The notes: generated by a model not told the origin, from the sequence alone. 64,000 nt of DNA from Alcanivorax sp. (GCA_017794945.1 CP051239.1:1426001-1490000); one strand, 5' to 3'; counted from the stretch's first letter, positions 38,934-48,405 are shown. Translations and numbers: made by a program.

Positions 38934-39635
38934 TCAGGCCACGCGGGTGAACACCTGCAGGATATTGCCCAGCCGGGCAGTGAGCTTGTCGCCGGACGTC
39001 AGCGGGCCGACCCCGGCCGGCGTGCCGGTAAAGATCAGGTCGCCGGGCTCCAGCGTGAACACCTGATTGATCTGTGCGATCAGTTCAAAGGTCGGGAACA
39101 GCATCTGCCCGGTATGGCCGTGTTGGCGGCTTTCGCCGTTCACTTCCAGAGACACCTCCAGATTCTGCCGCACCGAAATCCCACGGGCGTCGATAAACCC
39201 GGACACCGGTGCGCCGCCGTCGAAACCCTTTGCCCGTTCCCAGGGATGGCCTTTTTCCTTTAGCCGGCTCTGCAGGTCACGCAGGGTCAGATCCAGGCCG
39301 ACCCCGTAGGCGGCGATGGCGAAGCGAATGGTTTCCAGGTCGGTCTCGCCGCTCAGGCGCTCACCGATCATCACCACCATTTCCACCTCGTGGTGCACCG
39401 GGCCCTGTCCCTGGGGCAGCACCAGCGGTTCGTGCAGGCTGCACAGGGCGGTGGCCGGTTTCATGAACAGCAGAGGTTCCTCGGGCACGTCATTGCCCAG
39501 CTCGCGGGCGTGCTCGGCGTAGTTTCTTCCCACGCAGACGCACTTGCCCAGCGGCATTTCCATGGGCGAGCCGTCGATCCAGCGATGAACGTAGGCGGAT
39601 TCCGGTCGCGCTTTCAGCGTGTGGGCATCAAACAT
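38934..39635 (-). CDS. Fumarylacetoacetate hydrolase family protein
   Basis: A 233-residue FAH-fold hydrolase/isomerase. The metal-binding Glu residues appear in HHEVEMVVMIGERL and the core has GKCVCVGRNYAEHARELGN, FMKPATALC, GLDLTLRDLQSRLKEKGHPWERAKGFD and IFTGTPAGVG. Close to fumarylpyruvate hydrolase/acylpyruvase types. Its ATG overlaps the dehydrogenase stop by 8 bp (39628-39635), so it is coupled to that gene. A role in 2-oxo acid handling fits the context. Confidence 0.88.
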   Translation of the reverse strand: MFDAHTLKARPESAYVHRWIDGSPMEMPLGKCVCVGRNYAEHARELGNDVPEEPLLFMKPATALCSLHEPLVLPQGQGPVHHEVEMVVMIGERLSGETDLETIRFAIAAYGVGLDLTLRDLQSRLKEKGHPWERAKGFDGGAPVSGFIDARGISVRQNLEVSLEVNGESRQHGHTGQMLFPTFELIAQINQVFTLEPGDLIFTGTPAGVGPLTSGDKLTARLGNILQVFTRVA

Positions 39636-41022
39636 CGAACAATTTTCCGGGGTTCATCACATTGTTGGGATCGAAAACCGCTTTCACCGCTTTCATATAA
39701 GCGATTTCCTCTTCACTGCGGGAATACGACAGATAAGGCTTCTTGGTCATGCCCACGCCGTGCTCGGCGGAAATCGAGCCGTCGTACTTCTGCACGATCT
39801 CGAACACCCATTTGGACACATCGCCGCATTGGCGGAAAAAATCTTCCTTGGGCAGGTCCGCCGGCTTGAGAATATTCAGGTGCATGTTGCCGTCACCGAT
39901 ATGCCCGAACCAGACGATCTCGAAATCCGGGTAGGCGTCCTGCACCACCTTGTCCACGTCCTCGACGAAATCCGGCACCTTGGAGACGGTCACGGAAATA
40001 TCGTTTTTATAGGGTGTGTGCGGCGCGATCGATTCGGAAATACGTTCGCGCAGCTGCCACAGCTGTTCCAGCTGGCCCAGCGACTGGCTCATCACACCGT
40101 CCAGCACCCAGCCCTGCTCCACGCAGTGCTCGAAAATCTCCATGGCCCGTTCGCCGGTGTGTTCGGAAAGCTGCTCGAATTCCAGCAGGCAGTAGAACGG
40201 GCACTCGCTGTCGAAGGGTTTGGCCACCCCGTGCTCGAGCACATGGGCCATGGCCTTGTCGGAAAAGAACTCAAACGCGGTCAGATCAATGTCCTTCTGA
40301 AACGCGTGCAGCACTTTCATGACTTCGCGGAAACCGGGCGCGCCCAGCACCAGGGCGGTCAGGTCCTTGGGCCGGCGGGCCAGCTTCACGGTGGCCTCCA
40401 CCACGAAGCCCAGGGTGCCTTCGGAGCCGATGAACAGGTGGCGGAAGTCGTAGCCGGTGGCGTTCTTGATCAGGCCCTTGTTGAGGTCCAGCAGTTCACC
40501 CCGGCCGGTGACCACCTTGAGGCCGGTGATCCAGTCCCGGGTCATGCCGTAGCGGATCACCTTGATGCCACCGGCGTTGGTGTTGATGTTGCCGCCGATC
40601 TGGCTGGAGCCGGCGGAGGCGAAGTCCACCGGGTAGAACAGCTCCTTGCTGTCGGCGAATTCCTGCAGCTGCTGGGTGACCACCCCCGGCTGCACCGTGA
40701 CCGACCGGTCGTACTCGTTGAAGTCGAGCACCCGGTTCATCCGGTCGAACGCCACCACCAGCTCGCCGTTGGCGGCCACCGCCCCGGCGGACAGGCCGGT
40801 GCGGCCCCCGGAGGGCACCAGGTGCAGGCCGTGCTCATTGGCGATCTCCACGATCTGCTGCACTTCTTCGGTGGTTTCCGGCAGCACCACGGCGCTGGGC
40901 GCCGGCGCCCAGACCTTGGTCCAGTCCACCCCGTAGCGCTGGGCGCTGTCCGGATCGGTGAGGCAGCGCTTGCCAAGAAGCGCGCTGAGCTGGTCCAGGG
41001 CGGCGTGGGCGAGGGAGGTCAT
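39628..41022 (-). CDS. FAD-linked oxidase, probable D-2-hydroxyglutarate dehydrogenase
   Basis: A 464-residue FAD-binding oxidoreductase (GlcD/D-lactate dehydrogenase family). The PCMH FAD motif LVPSGGRTGLSAGAVA lies near residue 70, FASAGSSQIGGNINTNAGG near 125 and the C-terminal HGVGMTKKPYL near 425. ATG 41022 has GGAG six bases upstream; the TTG at 41034 is less likely. It is divergent from serA, the same arrangement as the Pseudomonas D-2-hydroxyglutarate dehydrogenase that drives SerA by removing its by-product. I infer that function here. Confidence 0.83.
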   Translation of the reverse strand: MTSLAHAALDQLSALLGKRCLTDPDSAQRYGVDWTKVWAPAPSAVVLPETTEEVQQIVEIANEHGLHLVPSGGRTGLSAGAVAANGELVVAFDRMNRVLDFNEYDRSVTVQPGVVTQQLQEFADSKELFYPVDFASAGSSQIGGNINTNAGGIKVIRYGMTRDWITGLKVVTGRGELLDLNKGLIKNATGYDFRHLFIGSEGTLGFVVEATVKLARRPKDLTALVLGAPGFREVMKVLHAFQKDIDLTAFEFFSDKAMAHVLEHGVAKPFDSECPFYCLLEFEQLSEHTGERAMEIFEHCVEQGWVLDGVMSQSLGQLEQLWQLRERISESIAPHTPYKNDISVTVSKVPDFVEDVDKVVQDAYPDFEIVWFGHIGDGNMHLNILKPADLPKEDFFRQCGDVSKWVFEIVQKYDGSISAEHGVGMTKKPYLSYSRSEEEIAYMKAVKAVFDPNNVMNPGKLFDV

Positions 41023-41149
41023 CGGCAACTCCAAAGGTCTTCAAGTCAACTTGAGCATTCAACATGTGCACGGGGGCTCCGGAATGGGTCTCATCCGGGG
41101 CGGGTTATGATACCATACGCGCCCATTTAACCCGCTACAGAGACCACCC

Positions 41150-42379
41150 ATGGCCAACACTTCTCTTGAGAAGGACAAGATCCGCATCCTCCTGCTCGAG
41201 GGCGTCCACCAGAACTCGGTGGATAATCTGAAGGCGCACGGCTACAGCAACGTGGAGCTCCTGCCCACCGCGCTCACCGGCGACGACCTCAAGGACGCCA
41301 TCAAGGACGCCCATTTTGTCGGCATCCGCTCGCGCACCCAGCTCACCGAGGAGGTCTTCCAGGCCGCCGAAAAGTTGATCGGTGTGGGCTGTTTCTGTAT
41401 CGGCACCAACCAGGTGGATTTGAAAGCCGCCCTCAAGCGCGGCATTCCGGTGTTCAACGCGCCCTACTCCAACACCCGCTCGGTGGCGGAGTTGGTGATC
41501 GCTCACACCGTCAACCTGATGCGCGGCATCCCCGAAAAGAACGCGGTGGCCCACCGCGGCGGCTGGCTGAAATCCGCCAAGGACAGCTACGAGATCCGCG
41601 GCAAGAAGCTGGGCATCGTCGGCTACGGCAACATCGGCGCCCAGGTCTCGGTGCTGGCCGAATCCATGGGCATGAAGGTGTACTTCTACGACGTGGTCTC
41701 CAAGCTGCCGATGGGCAACGCGGAACAGGTGGGCAGCCTTAACGACCTGCTCGGCCTGGCCGACGTGGTCAGCCTGCACGTGCCCGACACCGCCGCCACC
41801 CGCTGGATGATCCGCGAAGAGCAGATTCGCGCCATGAAGCCCAAGAGCTATCTGATCAACTACGCCCGGGGCAAGGTGGTGGACATCGAGGCGCTGGCCG
41901 CCGCGCTGCGCGACAAGCACCTGCTGGGCGCCGCCATCGACGTGTTCCCGGAAGAGCCCAAGGGCAACGGCGACGAGTTCATCAGCCCGCTGCGCGAATT
42001 CGACAACGTGATCCTGACCCCGCACATCGGTGGTTCCACCCATGAGGCCCAGGAAAACATCGGCACCGAAGTGTCCGAGAAGCTGATCCGCTACTCCGAC
42101 AACGGCTCCACCCTGAGCGCGGTGAACTTCCCGGAGGTGGCCCTGCCGTCGCACCCGGACATGCACCGTCTGCTGCATATCCACCGCAACATTCCGGGCA
42201 TCCTCACCCAGATCAACACCGTGTTCTCCGAGAACGACATCAACATCTGCGGTCAGTACCTGCAGACCAATGAAGAGATCGGCTACGTGGTGATCGACGT
42301 GAACAAGGGCTACAGCCAACTGGCCCTGGAAAAGCTGCGCACCATCGACGGCACCATCCGCACCCGCGTGTTGTTCTAG
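41150..42379 (+). CDS. serA: D-3-phosphoglycerate dehydrogenase
   Basis: First enzyme of the phosphorylated serine pathway, 409 residues. The NAD-binding motif GKKLGIVGYGNIGAQVSVLA lies near 151-170. Catalytic residues appear in NYARGKVVD (Arg), DVFPEEP (Glu) and PHIGGSTHEAQENIG (His). The C-terminal ACT domain (~335-409) is the site of serine feedback inhibition. It ends in TIDGTIRTRVLF, like E. coli-type SerA. Confidence 0.96.
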   Translation: MANTSLEKDKIRILLLEGVHQNSVDNLKAHGYSNVELLPTALTGDDLKDAIKDAHFVGIRSRTQLTEEVFQAAEKLIGVGCFCIGTNQVDLKAALKRGIPVFNAPYSNTRSVAELVIAHTVNLMRGIPEKNAVAHRGGWLKSAKDSYEIRGKKLGIVGYGNIGAQVSVLAESMGMKVYFYDVVSKLPMGNAEQVGSLNDLLGLADVVSLHVPDTAATRWMIREEQIRAMKPKSYLINYARGKVVDIEALAAALRDKHLLGAAIDVFPEEPKGNGDEFISPLREFDNVILTPHIGGSTHEAQENIGTEVSEKLIRYSDNGSTLSAVNFPEVALPSHPDMHRLLHIHRNIPGILTQINTVFSENDINICGQYLQTNEEIGYVVIDVNKGYSQLALEKLRTIDGTIRTRVLF

Positions 42380-42394
42380 CGCCTCGACAATAAG

Positions 42395-42430
42395 CCGGAG
42401 CCGGGCTACCTTGCCCGCTCCGGTTTTTTT
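42395..42430 (+). terminator. Rho-independent terminator after serA
   Basis: Stem CCGGAG-c-CGGGC / GCCCG-CTCCGG with a 6-nt loop and one bulged C, followed by seven Ts. It starts 15 bp after the serA stop. Confidence 0.92.
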
Positions 42431-43819
42431 ATGGCGCCGCGGTCTATGAGAACAAGCCCGCCAGGATACGTGCTGGTCAGAAACGGCGTCGCGCTGTTGC
42501 TGGCCATGGTGCTATTGAGCGGCTGCGCCACCCGCTCCCTGTTCCAGCCCTACCCGTCCCAGGCGCGCGCCTGGACCGCCGACATGGCGGCGGAGGGGCC
42601 CGCCCCGTTGCTGAGAAAAGGCGTCGACAGCCGTGACGGCGTGCTCTACCTGCAGGAACTGGGCCGGGTGCGCCAGCTGAGCGGCGCCATCGAAGACAGC
42701 GAGAGCGCTTTTCGCCGCGCCTTCGGTCATTACGACGAAACGGACGCCGCCGCCCGGCTGCGCGCCTCCAGCCTGGTCAGTAATACCGGCGCCCTGCTGG
42801 TCAACGACAACGCCCGCCCCTACGTGGCCCCGGACTACGAGCGAATTTTCGCGCACGCCTACCAGGCCCTGAATTACTGGCGTGAGAACGACGTCACCGC
42901 CACCGCCGTGGAACTGCGCGCCGCCGCCAACGAGCAGCGGGTGGCCGCCAACCGGCGCGATGACGAGATCGCCGCCGCCCAGGAGGCGGCGCGGGACGAA
43001 GGGGTGCAACCGGCCGATTTCGACAGCCACTTCGCCGGCCTGGACGCCGCCGCCGGCGAGGTCAAGGCGAGCTTCCAGAACGCCTGGACCTTCTATCTCT
43101 CGGCCCTGTTCTGGGAGGCCCACGGCGAATACAACGACGCCCTGGTGGACTACAAGAAAGCGCTGGAGATCCACCCGGATTCCGCCATGCTGCAGGAGGA
43201 TGTGGCGCGCCTGTCCCGCGCCCAGGACGGCCGGGTGGAACGCGACAAGGGGCTGGTGGCGGTGGTCTATGAGCAGGGTCTGGTGCCCGCCCGCCGCGAG
43301 CTGAGCCTGCCGATCCCCACACCGCACGGCCTCTTCGCGGTGGCCTTCCCGACCTACAGCGCCGCGGACAAGCCGCGCCCGGCGCCGCTCACCGTGGCCG
43401 TCGACGACACCACGGCGCGCACCGAAGTGCTCACCGACGTGGGTGGGCTGGCCGCGCGCCATTTGCGCGAACAACTGCCCGGCATGCTGGTGCGGCAGAC
43501 GCTGCGTGCCACCACCAAGTACAATCTGCAGAAGAAAGCCAACGACGATTTCGGTCCGGTGGGCGCCATCCTCACGCAGATCTTCAATGTGGTCAGCGAA
43601 CAGGCCGACCTGCGCAGCTGGTTGAGCCTGCCCGCCTACGCCCAGGCCACCCGCCTGATGTTGCCGCCCGGCGAGCACCGCCTTCAGTTGAGCACACCCG
43701 GTGGCGGTGCTAGTTTGACGGTTCCCGTGGTGGAACAGGGCGTGACCGTGATTCACGTGGTGGCCACCCCCGGCCGCCTTATAACCCGCGTGTTACCCGT
43801 TCAGGAGGGCCCGTTATGA
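42431..43819 (+). CDS. COG3014-type lipoprotein with TPR-like region
   Basis: Predicted lipoprotein; lipobox LLSGC near residue 33. The mature protein of ~430 residues has helical TPR-like repeats (AFRRAFGHYDETDAAARLRAS, YNDALVDYKKALEIHPDSAMLQEDVARL) and a C-terminal beta-rich part. The start is uncertain: ATG 42431 abuts the serA terminator T-run, while ATG 42446 or GTG 42468 would also leave an intact signal peptide. It overlaps the next lipoprotein gene by 4 bp. COG3014 members commonly precede LpoB-type genes, as here. Confidence 0.8.
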   Translation: MAPRSMRTSPPGYVLVRNGVALLLAMVLLSGCATRSLFQPYPSQARAWTADMAAEGPAPLLRKGVDSRDGVLYLQELGRVRQLSGAIEDSESAFRRAFGHYDETDAAARLRASSLVSNTGALLVNDNARPYVAPDYERIFAHAYQALNYWRENDVTATAVELRAAANEQRVAANRRDDEIAAAQEAARDEGVQPADFDSHFAGLDAAAGEVKASFQNAWTFYLSALFWEAHGEYNDALVDYKKALEIHPDSAMLQEDVARLSRAQDGRVERDKGLVAVVYEQGLVPARRELSLPIPTPHGLFAVAFPTYSAADKPRPAPLTVAVDDTTARTEVLTDVGGLAARHLREQLPGMLVRQTLRATTKYNLQKKANDDFGPVGAILTQIFNVVSEQADLRSWLSLPAYAQATRLMLPPGEHRLQLSTPGGGASLTVPVVEQGVTVIHVVATPGRLITRVLPVQEGPL

Positions 43820-44205
43820 AAGCTCCGTTTACCGCTCTGGCCGCCGTCGTGCTGGCGGTGGTCCTGGCGGGCTGTTCCGCCAGTAATATGGCCCGCCCCG
43901 GCGACGACGGCGAACCGCGCCTGTACTCCAACAACAGCACCCTGGCCAACCGCCTTTCGGTGGAAGCGCTGCAGGACAAAAAAGTCGGCGACCTGCTGTA
44001 CGTGCAGGCGACGTTGGAAAACGGCTGGAAATTTGAACTGGATTTCCAATACAAGATCAAATGGTTCGATCGGGACGGGTTCGAAGTGGCTCCGGAATCC
44101 CAGCCCTGGCGGCAACTGGTGATGGCCGGCCGCAGCCAGAACAATGTCCAGGCGGTGGCCCCCAACCCCAGCGCCGTCCGTTATGAAATCTGGGTGCGCG
44201 AATAA
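43816..44205 (+). CDS. YcfL family lipoprotein (DUF1425)
   Basis: A 129-residue lipoprotein with signal peptide and lipobox VVLAGC. The conserved YcfL core is visible: NRLSVEALQDKKVGDLLYVQATLENGWKFELDFQYKIKWFDRDGFEV. In E. coli ycfL sits next to lpoB (ycfM); here it precedes lpoB too. Its ATG overlaps the previous stop, so translation is coupled. Confidence 0.87.
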   Translation: MKAPFTALAAVVLAVVLAGCSASNMARPGDDGEPRLYSNNSTLANRLSVEALQDKKVGDLLYVQATLENGWKFELDFQYKIKWFDRDGFEVAPESQPWRQLVMAGRSQNNVQAVAPNPSAVRYEIWVRE

Positions 44206-44243
44206 CGCCCCGGACGCCATTCAGGTTCCTTAAGGAGAAACAC

Positions 44244-44837
44244 ATGGTTCGCGTATTTTCACTGCTCGCCCTGGCTATGGCGCTGGTGCTTTCCGGCTGT
44301 GCGTCCCGGGTGGATTACGGCGACGCCCAGGCCCGTGAAACGGTGACCGCCGATTTCGGCTCCACCGATCTGCAGATGATCGCCACCAAGATGGTGGACG
44401 ACATGATGGTGTTCCCGCCGATCGTGGAAATGACCCGCGACCGCCGCCCGGTACTGTTCGTTGATCGCATCAAGAACAAGACCAGCGAGCACATCGACAC
44501 CGAGTCCGTCACCGACACCATCCAGTCCAAGCTGATCAACTCCGGCAAGTTCCGCTTCGTGGATATGTCCGTGGTCGACCGGGTGCGCGAACAACTCGAA
44601 TACCAGCAGGATTCCGGCATGGTGGACCAGGCCAGCGCCGCCCAGATGGGCCGCCAGATCGGCGCCGAGTTCATGCTCTACGGCAACCTGTCCTCGATCG
44701 TGAAGCGCGACGACAGCACCAAGGATGTCTACTACAAGTTCACCCTGAAACTGCTGAACATCCAGAGCGGCATTATTGAGTGGTCCGGCGAGAAGGAAAT
44801 CCGCAAGACCCGCAAACGCAGCCTGTTCGGCTTCTGA
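44244..44837 (+). CDS. lpoB: Penicillin-binding protein activator LpoB
   Basis: Outer-membrane lipoprotein that activates the peptidoglycan synthase PBP1b from outside. It is 197 residues, with lipobox VLSGC near residue 19. The folded domain carries PPIVEMTRDRRPVLFVDRIKNKTSEHIDTE, KFRFVDMSVVDRVREQLEYQ and YYKFTLKLLNIQSGIIEWSGEKEIRK. The linker between the lipid anchor and the domain is short compared with E. coli LpoB. A clear AAGGAGA ribosome-binding site precedes ATG 44244. Confidence 0.9.
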   Translation: MVRVFSLLALAMALVLSGCASRVDYGDAQARETVTADFGSTDLQMIATKMVDDMMVFPPIVEMTRDRRPVLFVDRIKNKTSEHIDTESVTDTIQSKLINSGKFRFVDMSVVDRVREQLEYQQDSGMVDQASAAQMGRQIGAEFMLYGNLSSIVKRDDSTKDVYYKFTLKLLNIQSGIIEWSGEKEIRKTRKRSLFGF

Positions 44838-44863
44838 ACACCCTGGCACCAGGGAGAGGAACC

Positions 44864-46162
44864 ATGTTCAAGCGTTTTTGTTTGCTCGTGCTGATGGCGG
44901 CGCTGGCCGCCGGCACCGCCTCAGCGGCACAGACCCGCGAGGTCAGCGCCCGCGGCTACGGCGACAACCCGGAACAGGCGGTCACCAATGCGCTGGTGGC
45001 GGCGGTGCGCCAGGCCGGCGGCGTGACGCTGTCGGTGAACCCGGATTTCCGCCGCCAGGTGAGCGAATGGGTGATCCAGCGCCAGGGCGACGTCACCACC
45101 TGGACCGGCAGCCGCACCTCGGTGGCGGAGCCGCGCCTGCCCACGCTGGGCAGCCTGGACAGCTACGAGGTGACGGCCGTCACCCAGGAAGACAACGCCC
45201 TGTGGCGCGCGGACGTGAAAGCGGTGCTGCTGCTCCAGCAGGCGCCGGGCCCGGACCGCTCCCATCTGCCGGCCATCGTGGTGGCGCCGTTCACCAGCGA
45301 CGCCGATGAATACACCCTGGGTGAAACCACCCTGCCGGCGGCGGAGGTGCGCCGCCAGTTGCACGCCAACCTGATCGACGCCTTCGCCCAGTCCGGCCGT
45401 TTCCGCGTGCTGGATCGCGCCAATCTGGATCTGCGCGAGGCCGAGCAGGACCTGCTGCGCGACGGCGCCGGCGAGCCCCGGGAGCTGCTGCGCCTGGGCA
45501 AGACCAAAGGCGCCGACCTGCTGCTGGTGGGTCACATCGAGGCGTTCGACATCGGCGACGACGAGCGCACCTTCTACGGCGCCCGCTTCCAGGGGTACGA
45601 ACCCTATGTGCGTCTGCGCTACCGGCTGATCGACGCCGCCGGCGGCGAAGTGCTGGAGGCCGGCCTCTACGACTGGCAGCAGTCGGAAGCCAGCGTGCGG
45701 CAGCTGGCCCGCCGGCAGAAGCTCGACCACCGCAACCATCCGGAGCGGCTCGCCGACCTGGTGTACCCGCGCATCGCCCGGGCCCTGGCGGCGGCGGCCT
45801 CCGACACCCTGTATCCGGTGCAGGTGCTCAAGAGCGACGGCGACCGGGTCTACCTGAGCCACGGCCAGGGCCGCCTGGAAGCGGACACCATCCTCAATGT
45901 GTACCGGCCGGTGGAGTCCCTGGAAGACCCGCAGACCGGGCTCACCATTCGTATGGAAAGCGACGCCCTGGCCAGCCTGGAGGTGATCGAAGTACGCCCG
46001 GATTACGCGGTGGCCCGGATCACCCAGGGCGGCGGCGAACCGCGCCCCGGTGACCGCGTGCGCGCGCCGGGCAACCGTCAGGGCGACACCGGTGACGTGG
46101 AGCAGCCCGCCGGGCAACCGGAGAGCCCCGGCTCTTCACCCATGCCGCTGAACTGGGATTAA
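44864..46162 (+). CDS. CsgG/FlgT-like periplasmic protein
   Basis: An exported 432-residue protein with Sec signal peptide MFKRFCLLVLMAALAAGTASA (no lipobox Cys). The first ~100 residues (EVSARGYGDNPEQAVTNALVAAVRQAGGV) resemble FlgT-type N-terminal domains. The centre (IVVAPF, RFRVLDRANLDLREAEQDLL, GADLLLVGHIEAFD) matches the CsgG/LpoB nucleotide-free fold. The tail is a flexible Pro/Gly segment. Start ATG 44864 follows GGGAGAGGA. Last gene of the lipoprotein cluster; a cell-envelope assembly role is likely, but the partner is unknown. Confidence 0.78.
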   Translation: MFKRFCLLVLMAALAAGTASAAQTREVSARGYGDNPEQAVTNALVAAVRQAGGVTLSVNPDFRRQVSEWVIQRQGDVTTWTGSRTSVAEPRLPTLGSLDSYEVTAVTQEDNALWRADVKAVLLLQQAPGPDRSHLPAIVVAPFTSDADEYTLGETTLPAAEVRRQLHANLIDAFAQSGRFRVLDRANLDLREAEQDLLRDGAGEPRELLRLGKTKGADLLLVGHIEAFDIGDDERTFYGARFQGYEPYVRLRYRLIDAAGGEVLEAGLYDWQQSEASVRQLARRQKLDHRNHPERLADLVYPRIARALAAAASDTLYPVQVLKSDGDRVYLSHGQGRLEADTILNVYRPVESLEDPQTGLTIRMESDALASLEVIEVRPDYAVARITQGGGEPRPGDRVRAPGNRQGDTGDVEQPAGQPESPGSSPMPLNWD

Positions 46163-46204
46163 GACCGCGGGCGGCACCCGCCGCCCCGCCGTGGGGGATC
46201 GACA

Positions 46205-47986
46205 ATGGGTGGTTACTTCAATCAGGCGCTGGTGTTGCTGGCGGCGGCGGTGTTGCTGCTGCCGCTGTTTCAGCGTCTCGGACTGGGCAGCATTCTCGGT
46301 TATCTGGCCGCCGGCATCGCCATCGGGCCGCTGGGCCTGGGGCTGATCCCCGGCGCCGAGGCGGTGCTGCATTTCGCCGAGCTGGGCGTGGTGTTGATGC
46401 TGTTCCTGGTCGGCCTGGAACTGGCCCCGGAGCAGCTCTGGGCGCAGCGCCGGCGGCTGCTCGGGCTGGGCGCAAGCCAGATGCTGTTCAGCGCCGCCCT
46501 GCTCACCGGTTTCTTCTTCGCCCTGGGCCAGCCCGGCCCGGCCGCCCTGGCCATCGGCGCCACCCTGGCGCTGTCGTCCACCGCCTTCGCGGTGCAGATG
46601 CTGGTGGAAACCAACCAGCTGGGTACGCCCCAGGGCCGTAACGCCTTCTCGATTCTGCTGTTCCAGGACCTGGCGGTGATCCCGCTGCTGCTACTGCTGC
46701 CGGTGCTGGCCGGCGGTGACGCCGGCGCCGCCCAGCCCAACCTGCTGGTGGGCGTGCTGGTGCTGGCCCTGATGTGGCTGGCCGGGCGCTACCTGCTCAA
46801 CCCCTGGTTGGGCTGGCTGGCGCGGCTGCACAACCGGGAACTGATGACCGCCACCGCCCTGCTGCTGGTCCTCGGCGCCGCCGAGCTGATGGAAACCCTG
46901 CATCTGTCCATGGGTCTGGGCGCCTTCGTGGCCGGCATGCTGCTCGCCAACTCCCCCTACCGGGAGCAGCTGGACACCGATATTCAGCCGTTCAAGGGCA
47001 TGCTGCTGGGGCTGTTCTTCATCGCCATCGGCATGACCATGGACCTGCGCCTGCTGGCGGCTTCGCCCTGGTCGATCCTGGCCATGGGCGCGGCCCTGCT
47101 GGGGATCAAAACCCTGGTGCTGTTCGGCATTGCCCGGGCGTTGAAGGTGGGCGGCCGCGACGCCCTGCGGTTCGGCCTGCTGCTCAGCCAGGGCGGCGAA
47201 TTCGCCTTCGTGCTGTTCACCCAGGCCGGGGCCCTCAACCTGCTGCCGACGGAAATGATCGCCAAGCTCAACCTGGTGGTGGCCCTCTCCATGGCCGCCA
47301 CGCCGCTGCTGCTGAAACTGGTCCAGCGGCTCTGGCCGGCGCCCAAGACCGGCCACCGCAGCACCGAGGACGAGCCCGCGCCGCACGGCCAGCCGGCGGT
47401 GATCGTGGCCGGCTTCGGCCGCTTCGGGCAGATCATCGGCCGGATCCTGGTCAGCCGCCGCATTCCGTTCACCGCGCTGGACTCCAACCCGGACCACATC
47501 GACACCGTGCGCCGGTTCGGCAACGAGGTCTACTTCGGCGACGTCACCCGGCTCGACCTGCTGCACACCGCCGGGCTGCAGCACGCCCGCATCATGGTGC
47601 TGGCGATCGACGACGTGCAGGCGTCGCTGCGCGCCGTGCGCCTGATCCGCGAGCACTTCCCGCACATCACCCTGATCGTGCGCGCCCGCGACCGCTACCA
47701 CGCCTATTCACTGATGGCCGAAGGCGTCGAGCACGTCATCCGCGAAACGCTGGACTCCAGCCTGCGCGCCGCCCAGACCACCCTGGCCCAGCTGGGCATG
47801 CCGGAAACCACCGCCATCGACCTGGTGCGCACCTTCCGGGACGTGGACGAACGCCTGCTGCGCGAGCAGTTCGCCCACCGCGACAAGCTCGACAAACTGA
47901 TCGAGCTCTCCGCCCGCGGCCGCGAGGAACTGGAATCCCTCCTCGAAGCCGGCAGTGACGACGGCCGCCGCGACGGGGGCCCTTAA
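46205..47986 (+). CDS. Kef-type K+/H+ antiporter (CPA2 family with RCK domain)
   Basis: A 593-residue CPA2 cation/proton antiporter. About 12-13 hydrophobic segments span 1-380, including LALSSTAFAVQMLVE and LLFQDLAVIPLL (the conserved QDL of Kef). A TrkA-N (RCK) domain follows at ~395-520 with VIVAGFGRFGQIIGRIL for nucleotide binding. It resembles KefB/KefC, the glutathione-gated potassium efflux systems that protect against electrophiles. Interestingly, gloA lies elsewhere in the window. Its stop overlaps the convergent SRPBCC gene by 4 bp. Confidence 0.9.
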   Translation: MGGYFNQALVLLAAAVLLLPLFQRLGLGSILGYLAAGIAIGPLGLGLIPGAEAVLHFAELGVVLMLFLVGLELAPEQLWAQRRRLLGLGASQMLFSAALLTGFFFALGQPGPAALAIGATLALSSTAFAVQMLVETNQLGTPQGRNAFSILLFQDLAVIPLLLLLPVLAGGDAGAAQPNLLVGVLVLALMWLAGRYLLNPWLGWLARLHNRELMTATALLLVLGAAELMETLHLSMGLGAFVAGMLLANSPYREQLDTDIQPFKGMLLGLFFIAIGMTMDLRLLAASPWSILAMGAALLGIKTLVLFGIARALKVGGRDALRFGLLLSQGGEFAFVLFTQAGALNLLPTEMIAKLNLVVALSMAATPLLLKLVQRLWPAPKTGHRSTEDEPAPHGQPAVIVAGFGRFGQIIGRILVSRRIPFTALDSNPDHIDTVRRFGNEVYFGDVTRLDLLHTAGLQHARIMVLAIDDVQASLRAVRLIREHFPHITLIVRARDRYHAYSLMAEGVEHVIRETLDSSLRAAQTTLAQLGMPETTAIDLVRTFRDVDERLLREQFAHRDKLDKLIELSARGREELESLLEAGSDDGRRDGGP

Positions 47987-48405
47987 AGCCGCAGGTCGTT
48001 GAGGCCCTTGCGGATGGCGCGGTCCAGCACCGGCTTGATCACGGCGGCGATCAGCGGCAGCTTGCCCTTGAAGACAATGGTGTAGTGCAGGCGGGAACCG
48101 CCGGCGGTCTCGGAAAACACCATCACCCCGTGGTGATCGCGCAGCGGGCTGCCCTTGGTGATGCGGTAGGCAATGCGGCGGTCGCGCTCGAACTCGGTGA
48201 CGGTCTCTTCGAAGGCCGGCGTCAGCGGCAGCGACAGCCGGCGCACCGACCCCACGCCGTTGGGCTCCACGTCCCCCTCCTTGACGCGCCGCACCTTGGC
48301 CGGGGCGAACAGGGCGGACAGGTTCTCGTGCTCACTGAGGTGGTTGAACAGGTCGCTGACCGGGAACGGAAATTCCTTGTCGATTTCGATGCGTTGCTGG
48401 CCCAT
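47983..48405 (-). CDS. SRPBCC family protein (polyketide cyclase/START-like)
   Basis: A 140-residue soluble protein with the START-like pattern: IDKEFPFPVSDLFNHLSEHENLSALFAPAKV at the N-terminus, a run of beta strands and a long C-terminal helix (AAVIKPVLDRAIRKGLNDLRL). Such domains bind hydrophobic ligands. No specific substrate is suggested. Convergent with the Kef gene. Confidence 0.8.
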   Translation of the reverse strand: MGQQRIEIDKEFPFPVSDLFNHLSEHENLSALFAPAKVRRVKEGDVEPNGVGSVRRLSLPLTPAFEETVTEFERDRRIAYRITKGSPLRDHHGVMVFSETAGGSRLHYTIVFKGKLPLIAAVIKPVLDRAIRKGLNDLRL

